DNA of 64,000 bases from Burkholderia contaminans. Lineage in GTDB: Bacteria > Pseudomonadota > Gammaproteobacteria > Burkholderiales > Burkholderiaceae. Positions within the stretch are counted from its first letter, which is position 1; every line of letters begins with the position of its first letter. This document shows, piece after piece, positions 47,241 to 56,111 of this stretch. The stretch is taken from NCBI RefSeq assembly GCF_029633825.1, contig NZ_CP090642.1, forward strand, positions 1,116,001-1,180,000, given 5' to 3'. The translations under genes were made by a program, and so were the position numbers. The notes under the pieces were generated by a model. It was not told where the DNA came from and ran no database searches. It saw only the letters and a program-made list of their open reading frames with translations.

Positions 47241-48734
47241 TCACACCAGCGACGGCGGTACGCCCGCGACGATGGCGGCCGCGCTCGCGATGTCGTCGGC
47301 GAGCGGCCGGTCGTCGTGGTACGCCGGCACGCGTTCGCGCACGTAACGCCGCAGCGCGTCGGTCGGCGCCGCCCGCGATGCTTCGTTTTCCTGCAGATCG
47401 TACGCCTGCGCGGCGGCCAGCAACTCGATCGCGAGCACACGCGTGGTGTTCTCGATGATGTCGAGTGCCTTCAGCGCAGCCGGCGTCGCGTGGCACAGGT
47501 GATCCTCCTGCAGGCCCGACGTGATGCCGCCGTCGAGGCTCGCGGGCGCGGCGAGCCGCTGGTTCTGCGCCACCAGCGCGACCGCCGTGTACTGCGCGAT
47601 CATGAACCCGGAACACGTGCCGCCCGGCGCCGCGAGAAAGGCCGGCAGCCCGCTCACGAGCGGATTGACGAGCCGGTCGAGCCGCCGCTCGGCAATCGCC
47701 GCGACCTGCGCCATCGCGGCCGCGAGGCTGTCCATCGCGAGCGCGATGCCCGCGCCGACCGCATGCGCCTGCGAATGCACGGTCGGCGCGTCGCGCGTGC
47801 CCGCGACGATCGGATTGTCGGTCACGGACGCGAGCTCGCGGTCGACGACTTCCGCCGTGACCGCCAGCACGTCGCGCGCCGCGCCGTGCACGTGCGGAAT
47901 CGTGCGCAGGCTGAGCGGATCCTGCGTATGCCGCCCGTTCGCCGCGGCGAGCATCGCGCTGTCGGCGAGCATCGCGCGCAGGCGCGCGCCGACGTGCCCG
48001 ATGCCGGGCGAAATGCGCAACGCCAGCGAGGCCGGATCGAACGCGGCGAGCTGGCCGCCGAGATTCTCGAAACTCGTCGCCGCGATCCAGTCGGCCCAGT
48101 CGAGCAGCCGCTCCGCGCGGGCGAGCGCGAGCGCGGCGAGCCCCGTCACGCACGGCGTGCCGTTGACCAGGCTCAGCCCCTCCTTCGCACCGAGCGCCAG
48201 CGGCTCGCGGCCGATGCGGCGCAGCGCTTCGTCACCGCGCACGCGTTCGCCGCGATGACGCGCGTGGCCGTGCCCGATGCAGACGAGCGCGACGTGCGCC
48301 ATGTGGGTCAGGTAGCCGACCGACCCGTGCGCCGGCACTTCCGGCAGGCAATCGTGTTCGAGCAGCGCGACCAGCTGGTCGACGATGTCGGCCCGCACGC
48401 CGGAATGCCCGTGCGCGTAGTTGTTGATCGCGGCCGCGATGATCGCGCGCGTTTCCGCCGCGCCGAGCGGCGCGCCCACGCCGACCGCGTGGCTCATCAG
48501 GATGTTGCGCGACAGCGTACCCTGCTGCGCGGGCGAGACGATCACGTCGCACAGCGCACCGACGCCCGTGTTGACGCCATACGCGCGAATGCCGCGCGCG
48601 ACGATCGCGTCGACGAGTTCGCGCGCCGCGACGACACGCCCGCGCGACTCGTCGGTCAACGCGAGCGGCGCGCCGGCCGCCACCGCCGCAATCTGCCGCC
48701 AGTCGAGCGGCCGGGCCGAACGGAATACCGTCAT
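47241..48734 (-). CDS. Histidine/aromatic ammonia-lyase homologue lacking the MIO tripeptide
   Basis: A 497-residue protein of the HAL/PAL/TAL fold, the usual HutH length. It keeps the catalytic Tyr in YGVNTGVG (Tyr52), LVNGTPC, SVTDNPIV and GLQEDHLCH. The block that normally reads GSVG-ASG-DLAPLAH is GSVG-YLTHMAH (from residue 137): the Ala-Ser-Gly forming the electrophilic MIO prosthetic group is cleanly deleted. Without MIO the classical ammonia-lyase mechanism is not available, so the protein is either a different catalyst or a binding/regulatory protein. It lies 8 bp behind the ATPase gene of an amino acid importer and before the HutC-type regulator. Confidence 0.85.
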   Translation of the reverse strand: MTVFRSARPLDWRQIAAVAAGAPLALTDESRGRVVAARELVDAIVARGIRAYGVNTGVGALCDVIVSPAQQGTLSRNILMSHAVGVGAPLGAAETRAIIAAAINNYAHGHSGVRADIVDQLVALLEHDCLPEVPAHGSVGYLTHMAHVALVCIGHGHARHRGERVRGDEALRRIGREPLALGAKEGLSLVNGTPCVTGLAALALARAERLLDWADWIAATSFENLGGQLAAFDPASLALRISPGIGHVGARLRAMLADSAMLAAANGRHTQDPLSLRTIPHVHGAARDVLAVTAEVVDRELASVTDNPIVAGTRDAPTVHSQAHAVGAGIALAMDSLAAAMAQVAAIAERRLDRLVNPLVSGLPAFLAAPGGTCSGFMIAQYTAVALVAQNQRLAAPASLDGGITSGLQEDHLCHATPAALKALDIIENTTRVLAIELLAAAQAYDLQENEASRAAPTDALRRYVRERVPAYHDDRPLADDIASAAAIVAGVPPSLV

Positions 48735-48741
48735 GGCAGCC

Positions 48742-49533
48742 TCAGTTCGCGGCGCGGTCATGATGGCTCGACACGAACTGGCGGAAGCGTTCGGAGCACT
48801 GGCCGCCGAACAGTTCGCCGGGCGTGCCGTCCGCATCGACCTCGCCCTGATGCAGGAACATCACGCGGTTCGACACGTGCCGCGCGAAGCCCATTTCGTG
48901 CGTGACGACCAGCATCGTGCGCCCTTCCTCCGCGAGCGAACGCATCACGCGCAGCACCTCGCCGACCAGCTCGGGGTCGAGCGCCGACGTCGGTTCGTCG
49001 AACAGCATCACCTTCGGATGCATCGCGAGCGCCCGCGCGATCGCGACCCGCTGCTGCTGGCCGCCCGACAGATGGGCCGGATAGTAGCCGCGCTTGTCCG
49101 CGAGGCCGACGCGCGCGAGCAGCGCCTCGGCCTCCTCGACCGCCTCCGCGCGACTGCGCTTCTGCACGCGCAGCGGCCCTTCGACGAGATTGTCGAGCAC
49201 GGTCATGTGCGACCACAGGTTGAAGTTCTGGAACACCATCCCGAGCTGCGAGCGGATGCGGTCGACCTGGCGCCGGTCGCCCGGATGCAGCTTGCCGTCG
49301 CGCGCGCGCTTCATCTTCAGTTCCTCGCCGGCGAGCGCAACCGAGCCGTCGTCGGGCGTTTCGAGCAGGTTCAGGCAGCGCAGGAAGGTACTCTTGCCCG
49401 ATCCGCTCGCACCGAGGATCGAGATGACGTCGCCTTCGTGCGCATCGAGCGAAATGCCCTTCAGCACGTGGTGATCGCCGAACGACTTGTGGATGTTCCT
49501 GACCGACAGGGCGACGGGAGCAGCGGTGTTCAT
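48742..49533 (-). CDS. Polar amino acid ABC transporter ATPase (HisP/GlnQ type)
   Basis: A 263-residue ATPase with Walker A GASGSGKS near residue 41, [15 protein letters not shown], signature LSGGQQQRV and Walker [21 protein letters not shown]. The HisP-type insertion [10 protein letters not shown](H) after strand 3 and the [18 protein letters not shown] block place it in the histidine/lysine-arginine-ornithine group. It powers the permease pair at 49561 and 50318 and is encoded immediately upstream of the lyase homologue. Confidence 0.92.
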   Translation of the reverse strand: MNTAAPVALSVRNIHKSFGDHHVLKGISLDAHEGDVISILGASGSGKSTFLRCLNLLETPDDGSVALAGEELKMKRARDGKLHPGDRRQVDRIRSQLGMVFQNFNLWSHMTVLDNLVEGPLRVQKRSRAEAVEEAEALLARVGLADKRGYYPAHLSGGQQQRVAIARALAMHPKVMLFDEPTSALDPELVGEVLRVMRSLAEEGRTMLVVTHEMGFARHVSNRVMFLHQGEVDADGTPGELFGGQCSERFRQFVSSHHDRAAN

Positions 49534-49560
49534 CGATTTCTCCGGGAAGGAAGGACGCGG

Positions 49561-50307
49561 TCAGGATGCGACACGTCGCGCATTGCGGGCGTCGGCCGCG
49601 GGTGCGCCGGACGGCTTCGGCGCGCGCAGGTGGCCCGACAGCCGCCATTCGAGCGCGCCGAGCAGGCGGACGACGATGAAGTTCAGGCCCAGGTAGATGA
49701 GGGCCGCACACACAAACACCTCGGTCGTCCGGTAGGTTTGCTGAATGATCTGCTGCGCGACGCCCGTCACCTCCCACACGGTCACGAGGCTGGCGAGCGC
49801 GGTGGACTTCACCAGCAGCACGGCTTCGGTCGAATACGCGGGCAGGCACTGGCGCAGCGCGATCGGGCCGATCACGCGGCGCAGCAGCGCGAAGCCCGAC
49901 AGGCCGATCGAATAGCCGGCCTCGATCTGCCCGACCGGCACGGCCATCAGCCCGCCGCGCAGGATCTCGGCCGTGTAGCCGGCCGTACAGAGCGCGAGCG
50001 ACAGCACCGCGCACACGTACGGCTCGCGCAGCAGCGGCCACATGAAGCTCTCGCGGATCACGCCGAACTGGCCGAGCCCGTAGTACACGAGAAACATCTG
50101 GATCAGCAGCGGCGAGCCGCGAAACACGAGGATGTAGGCACGCGCGAAGCGGTTCGGCAGCCAGCGCGGCGACACGCGCATCGTGACGATCACGAGCGAC
50201 AGCAGGCCGCCGAGCACGAGCGACGCGAAGAACAGCCCGAGCGTGGTCGGTACCGCCGCGAGCAGCTGGCGCAGCGTGTCGAACAGGAAGTCGAAATCGA
50301 GTGACAT
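49561..50307 (-). CDS. Polar amino acid ABC permease (HisM type)
   Basis: A 248-residue permease with five helices. The HisMQ family signature is visible in FRGSPLLIQMFLVYYGLGQFG and in GYTAEILRGGLMAVPVGQIEAGYSIGLSG, where EAA-loop Gly residues contact the ATPase. It is 10 bp behind the other permease and 27 bp before the ATPase gene. Confidence 0.9.
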   Translation of the reverse strand: MSLDFDFLFDTLRQLLAAVPTTLGLFFASLVLGGLLSLVIVTMRVSPRWLPNRFARAYILVFRGSPLLIQMFLVYYGLGQFGVIRESFMWPLLREPYVCAVLSLALCTAGYTAEILRGGLMAVPVGQIEAGYSIGLSGFALLRRVIGPIALRQCLPAYSTEAVLLVKSTALASLVTVWEVTGVAQQIIQQTYRTTEVFVCAALIYLGLNFIVVRLLGALEWRLSGHLRAPKPSGAPAADARNARRVAS

Positions 50308-50317
50308 GTGCGCTCCG

Positions 50318-51040
50318 TCAGTTGCGTGCGAAGTTGCGGCGGAACGACCGGCCGACGATTGCTTCGGCCCGGTTGAACACGCGGTTCGACAGCCCCGTCA
50401 TGACCAGGTAGAGCGCGCCGCCCGCGACGAAGAACACGAAATACTGGTGGGTCGAATTCGCCGCGATCTGGCTCGTGCGCAGCAGCTCGGCAAGCCCGGT
50501 GACCGAGATCAGCGCCGAATCCTTCAGGCTCAGCTGCCACACGTTGCCGATGCCCGGCAACGCGAAGCGCAGCACCTGCGGAATCAGGATGCGGCGCAGG
50601 ACCATGCTGCGCGGCATGCCGATCGAGCGCGCCGCTTCGAGCTCGCCCTTCGACACCGCGAGCACGGCCGCGCGATACACCTCGGCCTGGTACGCGCCGG
50701 AAATCATCCCCACCGCGAGCGCGCCGATCACGAACGGCGGCACGCCGATGAAGCCTTCCGCGCCAAACCACTGGCCCACGGCCGTGACGAGCGTCGAGCC
50801 GCCGAAATAGAACAGGTAGATGACGAGCAGTTCGGGCACGCCGCGAAACACCGTCGTATACAGGTCGCCGAGCAGGCGGGCGCTGCGATAGCGCGACAGC
50901 TTCGCGGCCGCGATGCCCGCGCCGATCACGGCGCCGACCGCGAGCGCGGCAAGCGTCAGCGCAACCGTCATCAGCGCGGCGAGCAGCAGCACGCCGCCCC
51001 AGCCTTCGGTTCCGAAGCCCAGCATTTCAAGGATCGCCAT
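50318..51040 (-). CDS. Polar amino acid ABC permease (HisQ type)
   Basis: A 240-residue permease. VFRGVPELLVIYLFYFGGS and GAYQAEVYRAAVLAVSKGELEAARSIGMPR (the EAA loop) are characteristic of the HisQ/ArtQ group. It partners with the permease at 49561 and lies 92 bp behind the binding-protein gene. Confidence 0.9.
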   Translation of the reverse strand: MAILEMLGFGTEGWGGVLLLAALMTVALTLAALAVGAVIGAGIAAAKLSRYRSARLLGDLYTTVFRGVPELLVIYLFYFGGSTLVTAVGQWFGAEGFIGVPPFVIGALAVGMISGAYQAEVYRAAVLAVSKGELEAARSIGMPRSMVLRRILIPQVLRFALPGIGNVWQLSLKDSALISVTGLAELLRTSQIAANSTHQYFVFFVAGGALYLVMTGLSNRVFNRAEAIVGRSFRRNFARN

Positions 51041-51132
51041 GCGTGCCTCCCGGCAAGCGTTGATAGGATCGGCGGGATGCGCGCCGCCGCGCGCGGCTCA
51101 TGCCGCTTGCGCGGCGGCGGCCGGACGTGCGC

Positions 51133-51993
51133 TTACGGCGTGACGTCGGTCTTGAACCACTTGTCGGCGAGCTTCTTCACGGTGCCGTCCGCGAGCGCGG
51201 CGCCGATCGCCGTATCGAACTTCGTCTTCAGGTCGGCATCCTGCTTGCGGAACGCGAGCCCTTCACCCGGCCCCCAGATCGGGCCGCCGAGCTTCGGGCC
51301 CGCGAGCACGATCGATGCGGTGTCCTTCTTCGTGTTGTTCGCCGCGTAGTACGTGACATCGTCGAACGACGCGTCGATGCGGCCGGCGACGAGGTCGAGA
51401 TCGCGCTCGGGCGAGGTCTTGTACACGCGGATCGACGCGATGTCCTTGAAGCTGTCGTTGATGAACTTCGTGTAGACGGTGCCCGACTGGATGCCGATCG
51501 TCTTGCCCTTCAGCTGCTTGCGCAGCGCGTCGACGGTCGATTTGTCGGCATTCGCGTCGCCCGACAGCTTGACGATCGGCGCGCCCGGCGCCGCCTTCGG
51601 CAGGATCTTCGTATCGGTGACGGCGAAGGTCGCGGGCGTCGCAGCATACGGACGCGAGAAAAGCAGGATCTTCTCGCGCTCCGGCGTGATCGAGATCGCA
51701 TCCATCAGGACATCGAACTTGCCGGCCTGAAGCCCCGGAATCATCCCATCCCAGTCCTGCGCGACCATGTTGCACTGCACCTTGATACGCTCGCACACGT
51801 TGGCGAGCAGCTCGGGCTCGAAACCGCCGAGCTTGCCGCCCGGCAGCGTGAGGTTCCACGGCGCGTAGCCGCCTTCGAGCGCCACCGTCACCGTCTTCCA
51901 TTCCTTCGCCTGCACCGGCGCGGAAAGCGTGGCCGCTGCCGCTGCGATGATGCCGATCGTCCTGACTGCCCACTTGATGCGCTTGCCGTTCAC
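51133..51993 (-). CDS. Amino acid ABC transporter substrate-binding protein
   Basis: A 286-residue family 3 solute-binding protein with a signal peptide ending near APVQAKEW. Ligand-domain blocks are TVALEGGYAPWNLTLPGGKLGGFEPELLANVCER, VAQDWDGMIPGLQAGKFDVLMDAISITPEREK and GIQSGTVYTKFIND. The sequence resembles lysine/arginine/ornithine/histidine-binding proteins. The GTG start has AAGGAG eight bases upstream. It is the first gene of a six-gene unit (binding protein, two permeases, ATPase, lyase homologue, HutC-like regulator). Confidence 0.9.
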   Translation of the reverse strand: MNGKRIKWAVRTIGIIAAAAATLSAPVQAKEWKTVTVALEGGYAPWNLTLPGGKLGGFEPELLANVCERIKVQCNMVAQDWDGMIPGLQAGKFDVLMDAISITPEREKILLFSRPYAATPATFAVTDTKILPKAAPGAPIVKLSGDANADKSTVDALRKQLKGKTIGIQSGTVYTKFINDSFKDIASIRVYKTSPERDLDLVAGRIDASFDDVTYYAANNTKKDTASIVLAGPKLGGPIWGPGEGLAFRKQDADLKTKFDTAIGAALADGTVKKLADKWFKTDVTP

Positions 51994-52053
51994 GAGATTT
52001 CTCCTTGTGTTGAAGATCGTCATCCCTTCGGTCATGCAAGCGGCCTCAGGAAT

Positions 52054-52065
52054 TTGTCTATACAA
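52054..52065. promoter_or_regulatory. Candidate HutC/GntR operator, proximal
   Basis: TTGTCTATACAA, near-palindromic and close to the TTGTCTAGACAA-like sites of HutC-family regulators, 60 bp upstream of the binding-protein start. The adjacent bases AA on the left and GC on the right extend it partly. Confidence 0.45.
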
Positions 52066-52215
52066 GCATGCAAGAAGAAAAACCGACCGACAAGCGTTGA
52101 TCAAAAAAAACCGGGTAAACGCGGGAAATCCCCTAATTCAGGGGCTCTGGCGCGCCTCGCGGTGGTGATCGGCGGCACGAACATGGTGCATTTCATCCGA
52201 TCTTTCGGTCAGGAT

Positions 52216-52225
52216 GACTAGACAA
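52216..52225. promoter_or_regulatory. Candidate HutC/GntR operator, distal
   Basis: GACTAGACAA, i.e. TTGTCTAGTC on the other strand. It shares ATTTGTCTA with the proximal copy in the opposite orientation, 222 bp upstream of the start codon. Confidence 0.4.
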
Positions 52226-52354
52226 ATTCTTGATTCGCCCGTTCCGCTAAACACACTAAAACCGCCGATCGAATCCCGCGGTCATGCCGGCACGCGTATC
52301 GCTCGCGTGCGTCCCGCGATGCCTGGCGACTGCGTGACGCGCATGCCCCCCACC

Positions 52355-53488
52355 TCACCACGCAGCAAACACGTCCTGCGCGATCCCGAATCCCGTGCTC
52401 ATCCCGGCGCCGCTCGTCACGACGACGACGCGCGTGCCGTCGTCCGGCGCCTCGATCACGCAATCGGCATCGGCTGCCGACGGATAGCTGCCGGTCCAGC
52501 GCTCGACGATGTCCAGCTCCGGTACGTCGAGCGTCTCGTGCAGCAGGCGCAGGATCTGCGCATCGATCTCCTGCGTCGCGAACGGCAGCGGTGCGGCGCC
52601 GTATTCGTGCGAATCGCCCACCACGAGGCTACCGTCGGCGCTCTGCACCGCGATCAGGTGGATGCCGTAGCCGAGGCACTCGGGCTCCTCCGCCCGCAGG
52701 CGCGTGCGCAATGCGTCGGCGGCGGGCAGCGCCGCGAAACCCCCGTAACGCAGCAGGCTCAGGTCGCTCATGACGGCGGCGCGCAGCGCCAGCGCGCGGC
52801 GCGGCCGTACGCGCAGCATCTGCAACTGGCACAGCCGCACCGCGTGCCGCGCGAACCAGTCGCCGTAAAGGTGACGGCTGTCCGCATTGCCGCAGACGAT
52901 CACGCGCTCCGCGTGCAACACGCCGCGCGACGTACGCACGGTCGGCGTGCGCACCTCGTGCACCATCTCGCCGTAACGAAACGCCACGCCGAAGCGTTCC
53001 GCCAGCCAGGACGCAAGCAACCCGATCGCGGTACGCGGCTCGATGCGCAGTTCATGCGGGCTGTGCAGCACGCCTTGCGCACCGTCGAGCCGCAACTCGG
53101 GCGCCGCGGCTGCCGCTTCACCGGGTGTCATGACCCGGCAGCCGTCGGCCATGCCGGTCTGCATGAACGCATCGATCAGGCGCATCGCCTCGGGGCGGCG
53201 CGCAATCAGGTGGAGGCCCTTGTGAAGCACGTCGATGCCGGCTTGCGGCGCGACGTCCGCCCAGACCTCGCGGCTCGCCCGCGCACGCCGCCAGCTGTGT
53301 TCGGCGTGCTGCCCGGTGACGGTGACGAAGCCGAAATTGCGGATCGACGCGCCCACGCATGCGGCATCGCGTTCGATCACGCAGACGCGCAGCCCCTTGC
53401 GTGCCGCCGTATAGGCATGAGCGAGGCCGACGATGCCGGCGCCGACGATGATCACGTCATGGGAGTCTGCCGCTGCGATGGCGTTCAC
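52355..53488 (-). CDS. DadA-like FAD-dependent amino acid oxidoreductase (TIGR03364-like)
   Basis: A 377-residue DAO-fold flavoprotein. The Rossmann motif is VIIVGAGIVGLAHAYTAARKGLRVCVIER, then GASIRNFGFVTVTGQ and a C-terminal block VVTSGAGMSTGFGIAQ. ASIRNFGFV resembles the group of FAD oxidoreductases often encoded with phosphonate or amino-acid transport genes. It probably oxidises an amine or amino acid. The GTG start VNAIAAADS has AAGGA about ten bases upstream. It is the first gene of its own minus-strand unit, upstream of the importer operon, and may act on the imported compound. Confidence 0.82.
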   Translation of the reverse strand: MNAIAAADSHDVIIVGAGIVGLAHAYTAARKGLRVCVIERDAACVGASIRNFGFVTVTGQHAEHSWRRARASREVWADVAPQAGIDVLHKGLHLIARRPEAMRLIDAFMQTGMADGCRVMTPGEAAAAAPELRLDGAQGVLHSPHELRIEPRTAIGLLASWLAERFGVAFRYGEMVHEVRTPTVRTSRGVLHAERVIVCGNADSRHLYGDWFARHAVRLCQLQMLRVRPRRALALRAAVMSDLSLLRYGGFAALPAADALRTRLRAEEPECLGYGIHLIAVQSADGSLVVGDSHEYGAAPLPFATQEIDAQILRLLHETLDVPELDIVERWTGSYPSAADADCVIEAPDDGTRVVVVTSGAGMSTGFGIAQDVFAAW

Positions 53489-53692
53489 GATTGCACGTTC
53501 CTTCTGTCGAGATGACACGCGCCGCCTTCAGGGCGGGCGTATCGGTTGCTGTTTGCCGCGTCCCATGGACGGTTTCCCGGGTGCGAGGCGAACGGGCCGG
53601 CTCGCGTCGTTCGCTCCAGGGACTGGCGCACGATCCCGCACTATCTCGACGCGAGATGACATTCGAATGAAAAGCCACAAAACAGCATGATT

Positions 53693-53707
53693 TGGCATAT
53701 TTTGCCA
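53693..53707. promoter_or_regulatory. Inverted repeat between oxidase and hydrolase genes
   Basis: TGGCA-TATTT-TGCCA, a short palindrome in an AT-rich stretch about 205 bp upstream of the oxidase start. It does not fit the sigma-54 spacing. Its function is unknown. Confidence 0.3.
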
Positions 53708-53738
53708 TTTCGGCACGTGGCCCATCCCGCTTCGCCGG

Positions 53739-54980
53739 TCAGCGCGGCAGCGCAGCGGGATCGTAGCGATTGCGCGGATTCCACAGCATCCATCCGTCCG
53801 TGCCGGCCGCGTCGGCGGCGTCCGCCTGCGCACGGATGTCCGCCGCGTCGAATGCGCGCCGGTCGAACGCATAGTCGCGAAATGCCTGCAGCCAGGGCCG
53901 GAAGCGCACGCCGGCGAGCCCGGTGCGGCGCATTGCCTCCGCGAGCGAGCGCCCGACGATCTCGCCAGGGTGATCGGTCGGCTTGCGGCAGCCCGGCAGG
54001 CCCCACGTGAAGCCCGACGGATAGAGCATCGGCGAAATGTAGTCGACCAGCCCGCCCAGTGCGCCGAGCCGCTGCCCGATCTGCGTGTCGTCGGCATTCC
54101 AGCACACGTAGCCGAAGATGTCGGCCGACAGGTAGAGGTTGTAGGGCCGCAGCCGTGCGCGCGCGCCTTCCAGGAACCCGGTGATCGCGGCCACGCGGTT
54201 CGCCTCGGTGTTGGGCTCGCCGAACCGCAGGCCGCTCGCGTCGGGAAAGCGCAGGTAGTCGAACTGGATCTCGTCGAAACCCATCCGCGCGGCCTCCTCG
54301 GCCACGTCGAAGTTGTGTTCCCACGCGGCGCGCACGGTCGGGTCGATCCAGCGCAGGTGTTCGCGATCGCGCCAGATTCCGCCGGCCGCATCGCGCACGG
54401 CCCAGTCGGGATGCGCGGCCGCAAGCGGATCGTCCTTGAATACGACGAGGCGCGCGATCAGGTACAGCCCGCGCGCGTGGAATGCGCGGATCAGCGCCGG
54501 CAAGTCCGCGACGCGCGGCCCCGCCTCGCCGCCCCCTGCGCCGATCGCTTCGCGCGCGGCGCTGCGATACGGCGTCATGCCGCGATCGCCCTTCACGTCG
54601 ATCACGAACGCGTTGACCGCCGTGCGGCCCGGCAACGCAAGCGCCGCGTCGCGCAGCGTGCGGTCGGCGATACCGTACGCCGACAGGTAGACGGCCTTGG
54701 GACGAAACGGAACGAGCCGCACCGTGCGCGCCGACTCGCGAGCGGCGAGCGCAACCTCCGCGCGTGCATAGCCGGGGGCGGTCACGCTGAGCGTCGCGTC
54801 CGACGGCGCGGCAAACGTGCCGGTCGCCGACGCAATCAGGCTGCTGCCCGATGCATACCCGAGCGCGCCCGCCACCGGCCGGCCGCTGTCAGCATCGACG
54901 ACCGTCACCGAAACAGTTCCGGCGCGGCCGGTAACGCACGTGAGCACCAGCAGCATGCTTGCGAGCACGCGGCCAAGCAT
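53739..54980 (-). CDS. Secreted putative glycoside hydrolase (DUF4015-like TIM barrel)
   Basis: A 413-residue exported protein. A signal peptide (MLGRVLASMLLVLTCVTG) is followed by a small beta-rich domain (about 22-105) with VTVVDADSGRPVAGALGY, typical of carboxypeptidase-regulatory-like folds. The rest is a TIM-barrel with VNAFVIDVKGDRG, FHARGLYLIARLVVFKD, GFDEIQFDYLRFP (acidic pair) and YLSADIFGYVCW, resembling putative glycoside hydrolases (DUF4015). Substrate unknown. The start is set at the signal peptide; longer frames lack a signal. Confidence 0.75.
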   Translation of the reverse strand: MLGRVLASMLLVLTCVTGRAGTVSVTVVDADSGRPVAGALGYASGSSLIASATGTFAAPSDATLSVTAPGYARAEVALAARESARTVRLVPFRPKAVYLSAYGIADRTLRDAALALPGRTAVNAFVIDVKGDRGMTPYRSAAREAIGAGGGEAGPRVADLPALIRAFHARGLYLIARLVVFKDDPLAAAHPDWAVRDAAGGIWRDREHLRWIDPTVRAAWEHNFDVAEEAARMGFDEIQFDYLRFPDASGLRFGEPNTEANRVAAITGFLEGARARLRPYNLYLSADIFGYVCWNADDTQIGQRLGALGGLVDYISPMLYPSGFTWGLPGCRKPTDHPGEIVGRSLAEAMRRTGLAGVRFRPWLQAFRDYAFDRRAFDAADIRAQADAADAAGTDGWMLWNPRNRYDPAALPR

Positions 54981-55184
54981 CGCCACGCGCTGCCGCCCGC
55001 CTCGACACGACTCATGCGCCTGCCGCCCGGCACGCGACCCACCAACGTTTGCCCGAATCTCCAACGCACACCTCGCGACGCGAATTCCCGTGGACATTGT
55101 TGCGACTCCGGCGCAACGCCACGTGAGGCAGATCAACGGTACGCCACGCGCCACCGCGCGCTCCGCGTCGATCGAAGCGTGCAT

Positions 55185-55661
55185 CTAGGGCCCTGCACGC
55201 GTACCGGTGTCCTGACAACCGCCGCAAAGCCGGATCACGCCGCGGCGCTCCGGGTTCTGCCAGTAGAACCGCACATCGACACCGCCGTGCGCCGGCACGA
55301 CGACGTGCCGGACTTCCTGGACGCCCCGGTCGCGCGCCGACACCGTGTAACGCCCCGGCGGCACGCGTGCGAACAGGAACGGGCCGGCCGTGTGTGCGTC
55401 GACGACCGTCGATTTGCCGGAAGTCAACGTGACGTCGACATCGGACAGGTAATGCCCGCCCTTCGTCGCGAACATGATTCGCAGGTTGTAGCGCGGCGCG
55501 GCGGCACGAAACGCAGCGACCTCCTCCGCCCCGATGCCGCCCGTGATGTACACGGCGCCGTTCTGCTCAACGGGCTCGGGCAGCGCTTGAGCCGGCGCGT
55601 TCGGCGCAGCGGCCAGCAAACAGGCCGACAGCAGCAGCGCCCCGGCGATTCCAGTCCGCAT
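55185..55661 (-). CDS. Secreted carboxypeptidase-regulatory-like domain protein
   Basis: A 158-residue exported protein: signal peptide MRTGIAGALLLSACLLAAAP ending near APAQALP, then a beta-sandwich-like region with DVDVTLTSGKSTVVDAHTAGPFLFARVPPGRYTVSARDRG, the layout of carboxypeptidase regulatory-like (transthyretin-type) domains, and a C-terminal RLCGGCQ. Close homologues are hypothetical secreted proteins. GGGAGA lies before the ATG. It is on the same strand as the putative glycoside hydrolase, 204 bp apart. Confidence 0.72.
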   Translation of the reverse strand: MRTGIAGALLLSACLLAAAPNAPAQALPEPVEQNGAVYITGGIGAEEVAAFRAAAPRYNLRIMFATKGGHYLSDVDVTLTSGKSTVVDAHTAGPFLFARVPPGRYTVSARDRGVQEVRHVVVPAHGGVDVRFYWQNPERRGVIRLCGGCQDTGTRAGP

Positions 55662-56111
55662 TTCATTCTCCCGGTTCAGGCACGCGGGTGGCGATGCGGC
55701 TCGTTCGTTCGGGCGCGTCACGGCCGGCGTGCCGCGACGTGACGCATGCGCATCGTTGACGAAGCCAGCGTCGCGCGGAACGCCGATTTCCCGTTGATGC
55801 ATGTCAAGCCCACCGGACAGGCCAGCGGCGCGGCACGACGGTGCGAGACCGTCGGTCGGACGGTACGGCGGGCCCACAAGGCCTGAAGCGGCGGCAGGCA
55901 GGCGCCGTTGTCCGTTCCGGCTGTCAGCCGATATTGCACGGCGCGTCGGAAATTTCCGACACGACGCCCCGACATCGGACAGCAAGCTCGGACCGCGCTG
56001 ATTGTCGGGCCCCGGTCCGCCGCCAATACTGGAGACGTGACGGGACGCAACGCGTTCCGCGGCAGGCAAGGCGGTTTTCCAGCCGGCTGCCGCGAGATCC
56101 AGGAGCTGGCC
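55662..56111. other. Divergent intergenic region with an FNR-like box
   Basis: 450 bases between the secreted-protein gene (minus) and the LRAT-like gene (plus). It contains TTGATGCATGTCAA at 55794-55807. No coding frame is convincing. Confidence 0.45.
55794..55807. promoter_or_regulatory. FNR/ANR-like box
   Basis: TTGAT-GCAT-GTCAA, one mismatch from the TTGAT-N4-ATCAA consensus of FNR-family activators. It lies 133 bp upstream of the minus-strand gene and 305 bp upstream of the plus-strand gene. No clear -10 element at the class II distance was found, so support is weaker than for the other boxes. Confidence 0.4.

Larger units (their letters stand above)
51994..52354. other. Promoter region of amino-acid importer operon
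   Basis: 361 bases with two HutC-like half-palindromes (52054 and 52216), a weak hairpin CCCCT-AATTC-AGGGG at 52130-52144 that may end the oxidase transcript, and a run of eight A at 52103-52110. No gene is supported. Confidence 0.5.

Noticed and set aside
48300..48326. Frameshift or sequencing error as cause of the missing MIO triplet
   Set aside because: The deletion is exactly nine bases, in frame, and alignment resumes at once; error cannot be excluded without re-sequencing but is not favoured.
47316..48905. 529-codon plus-strand frame opposite the lyase homologue
   Set aside because: Arginine-rich, low-complexity translation; the opposite strand carries clear HAL motifs.
53691..53707. 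Sigma-54 promoter reading of TTGGCATATTTTGCC
   Set aside because: The GG and GC elements are eight, not ten, bases apart.
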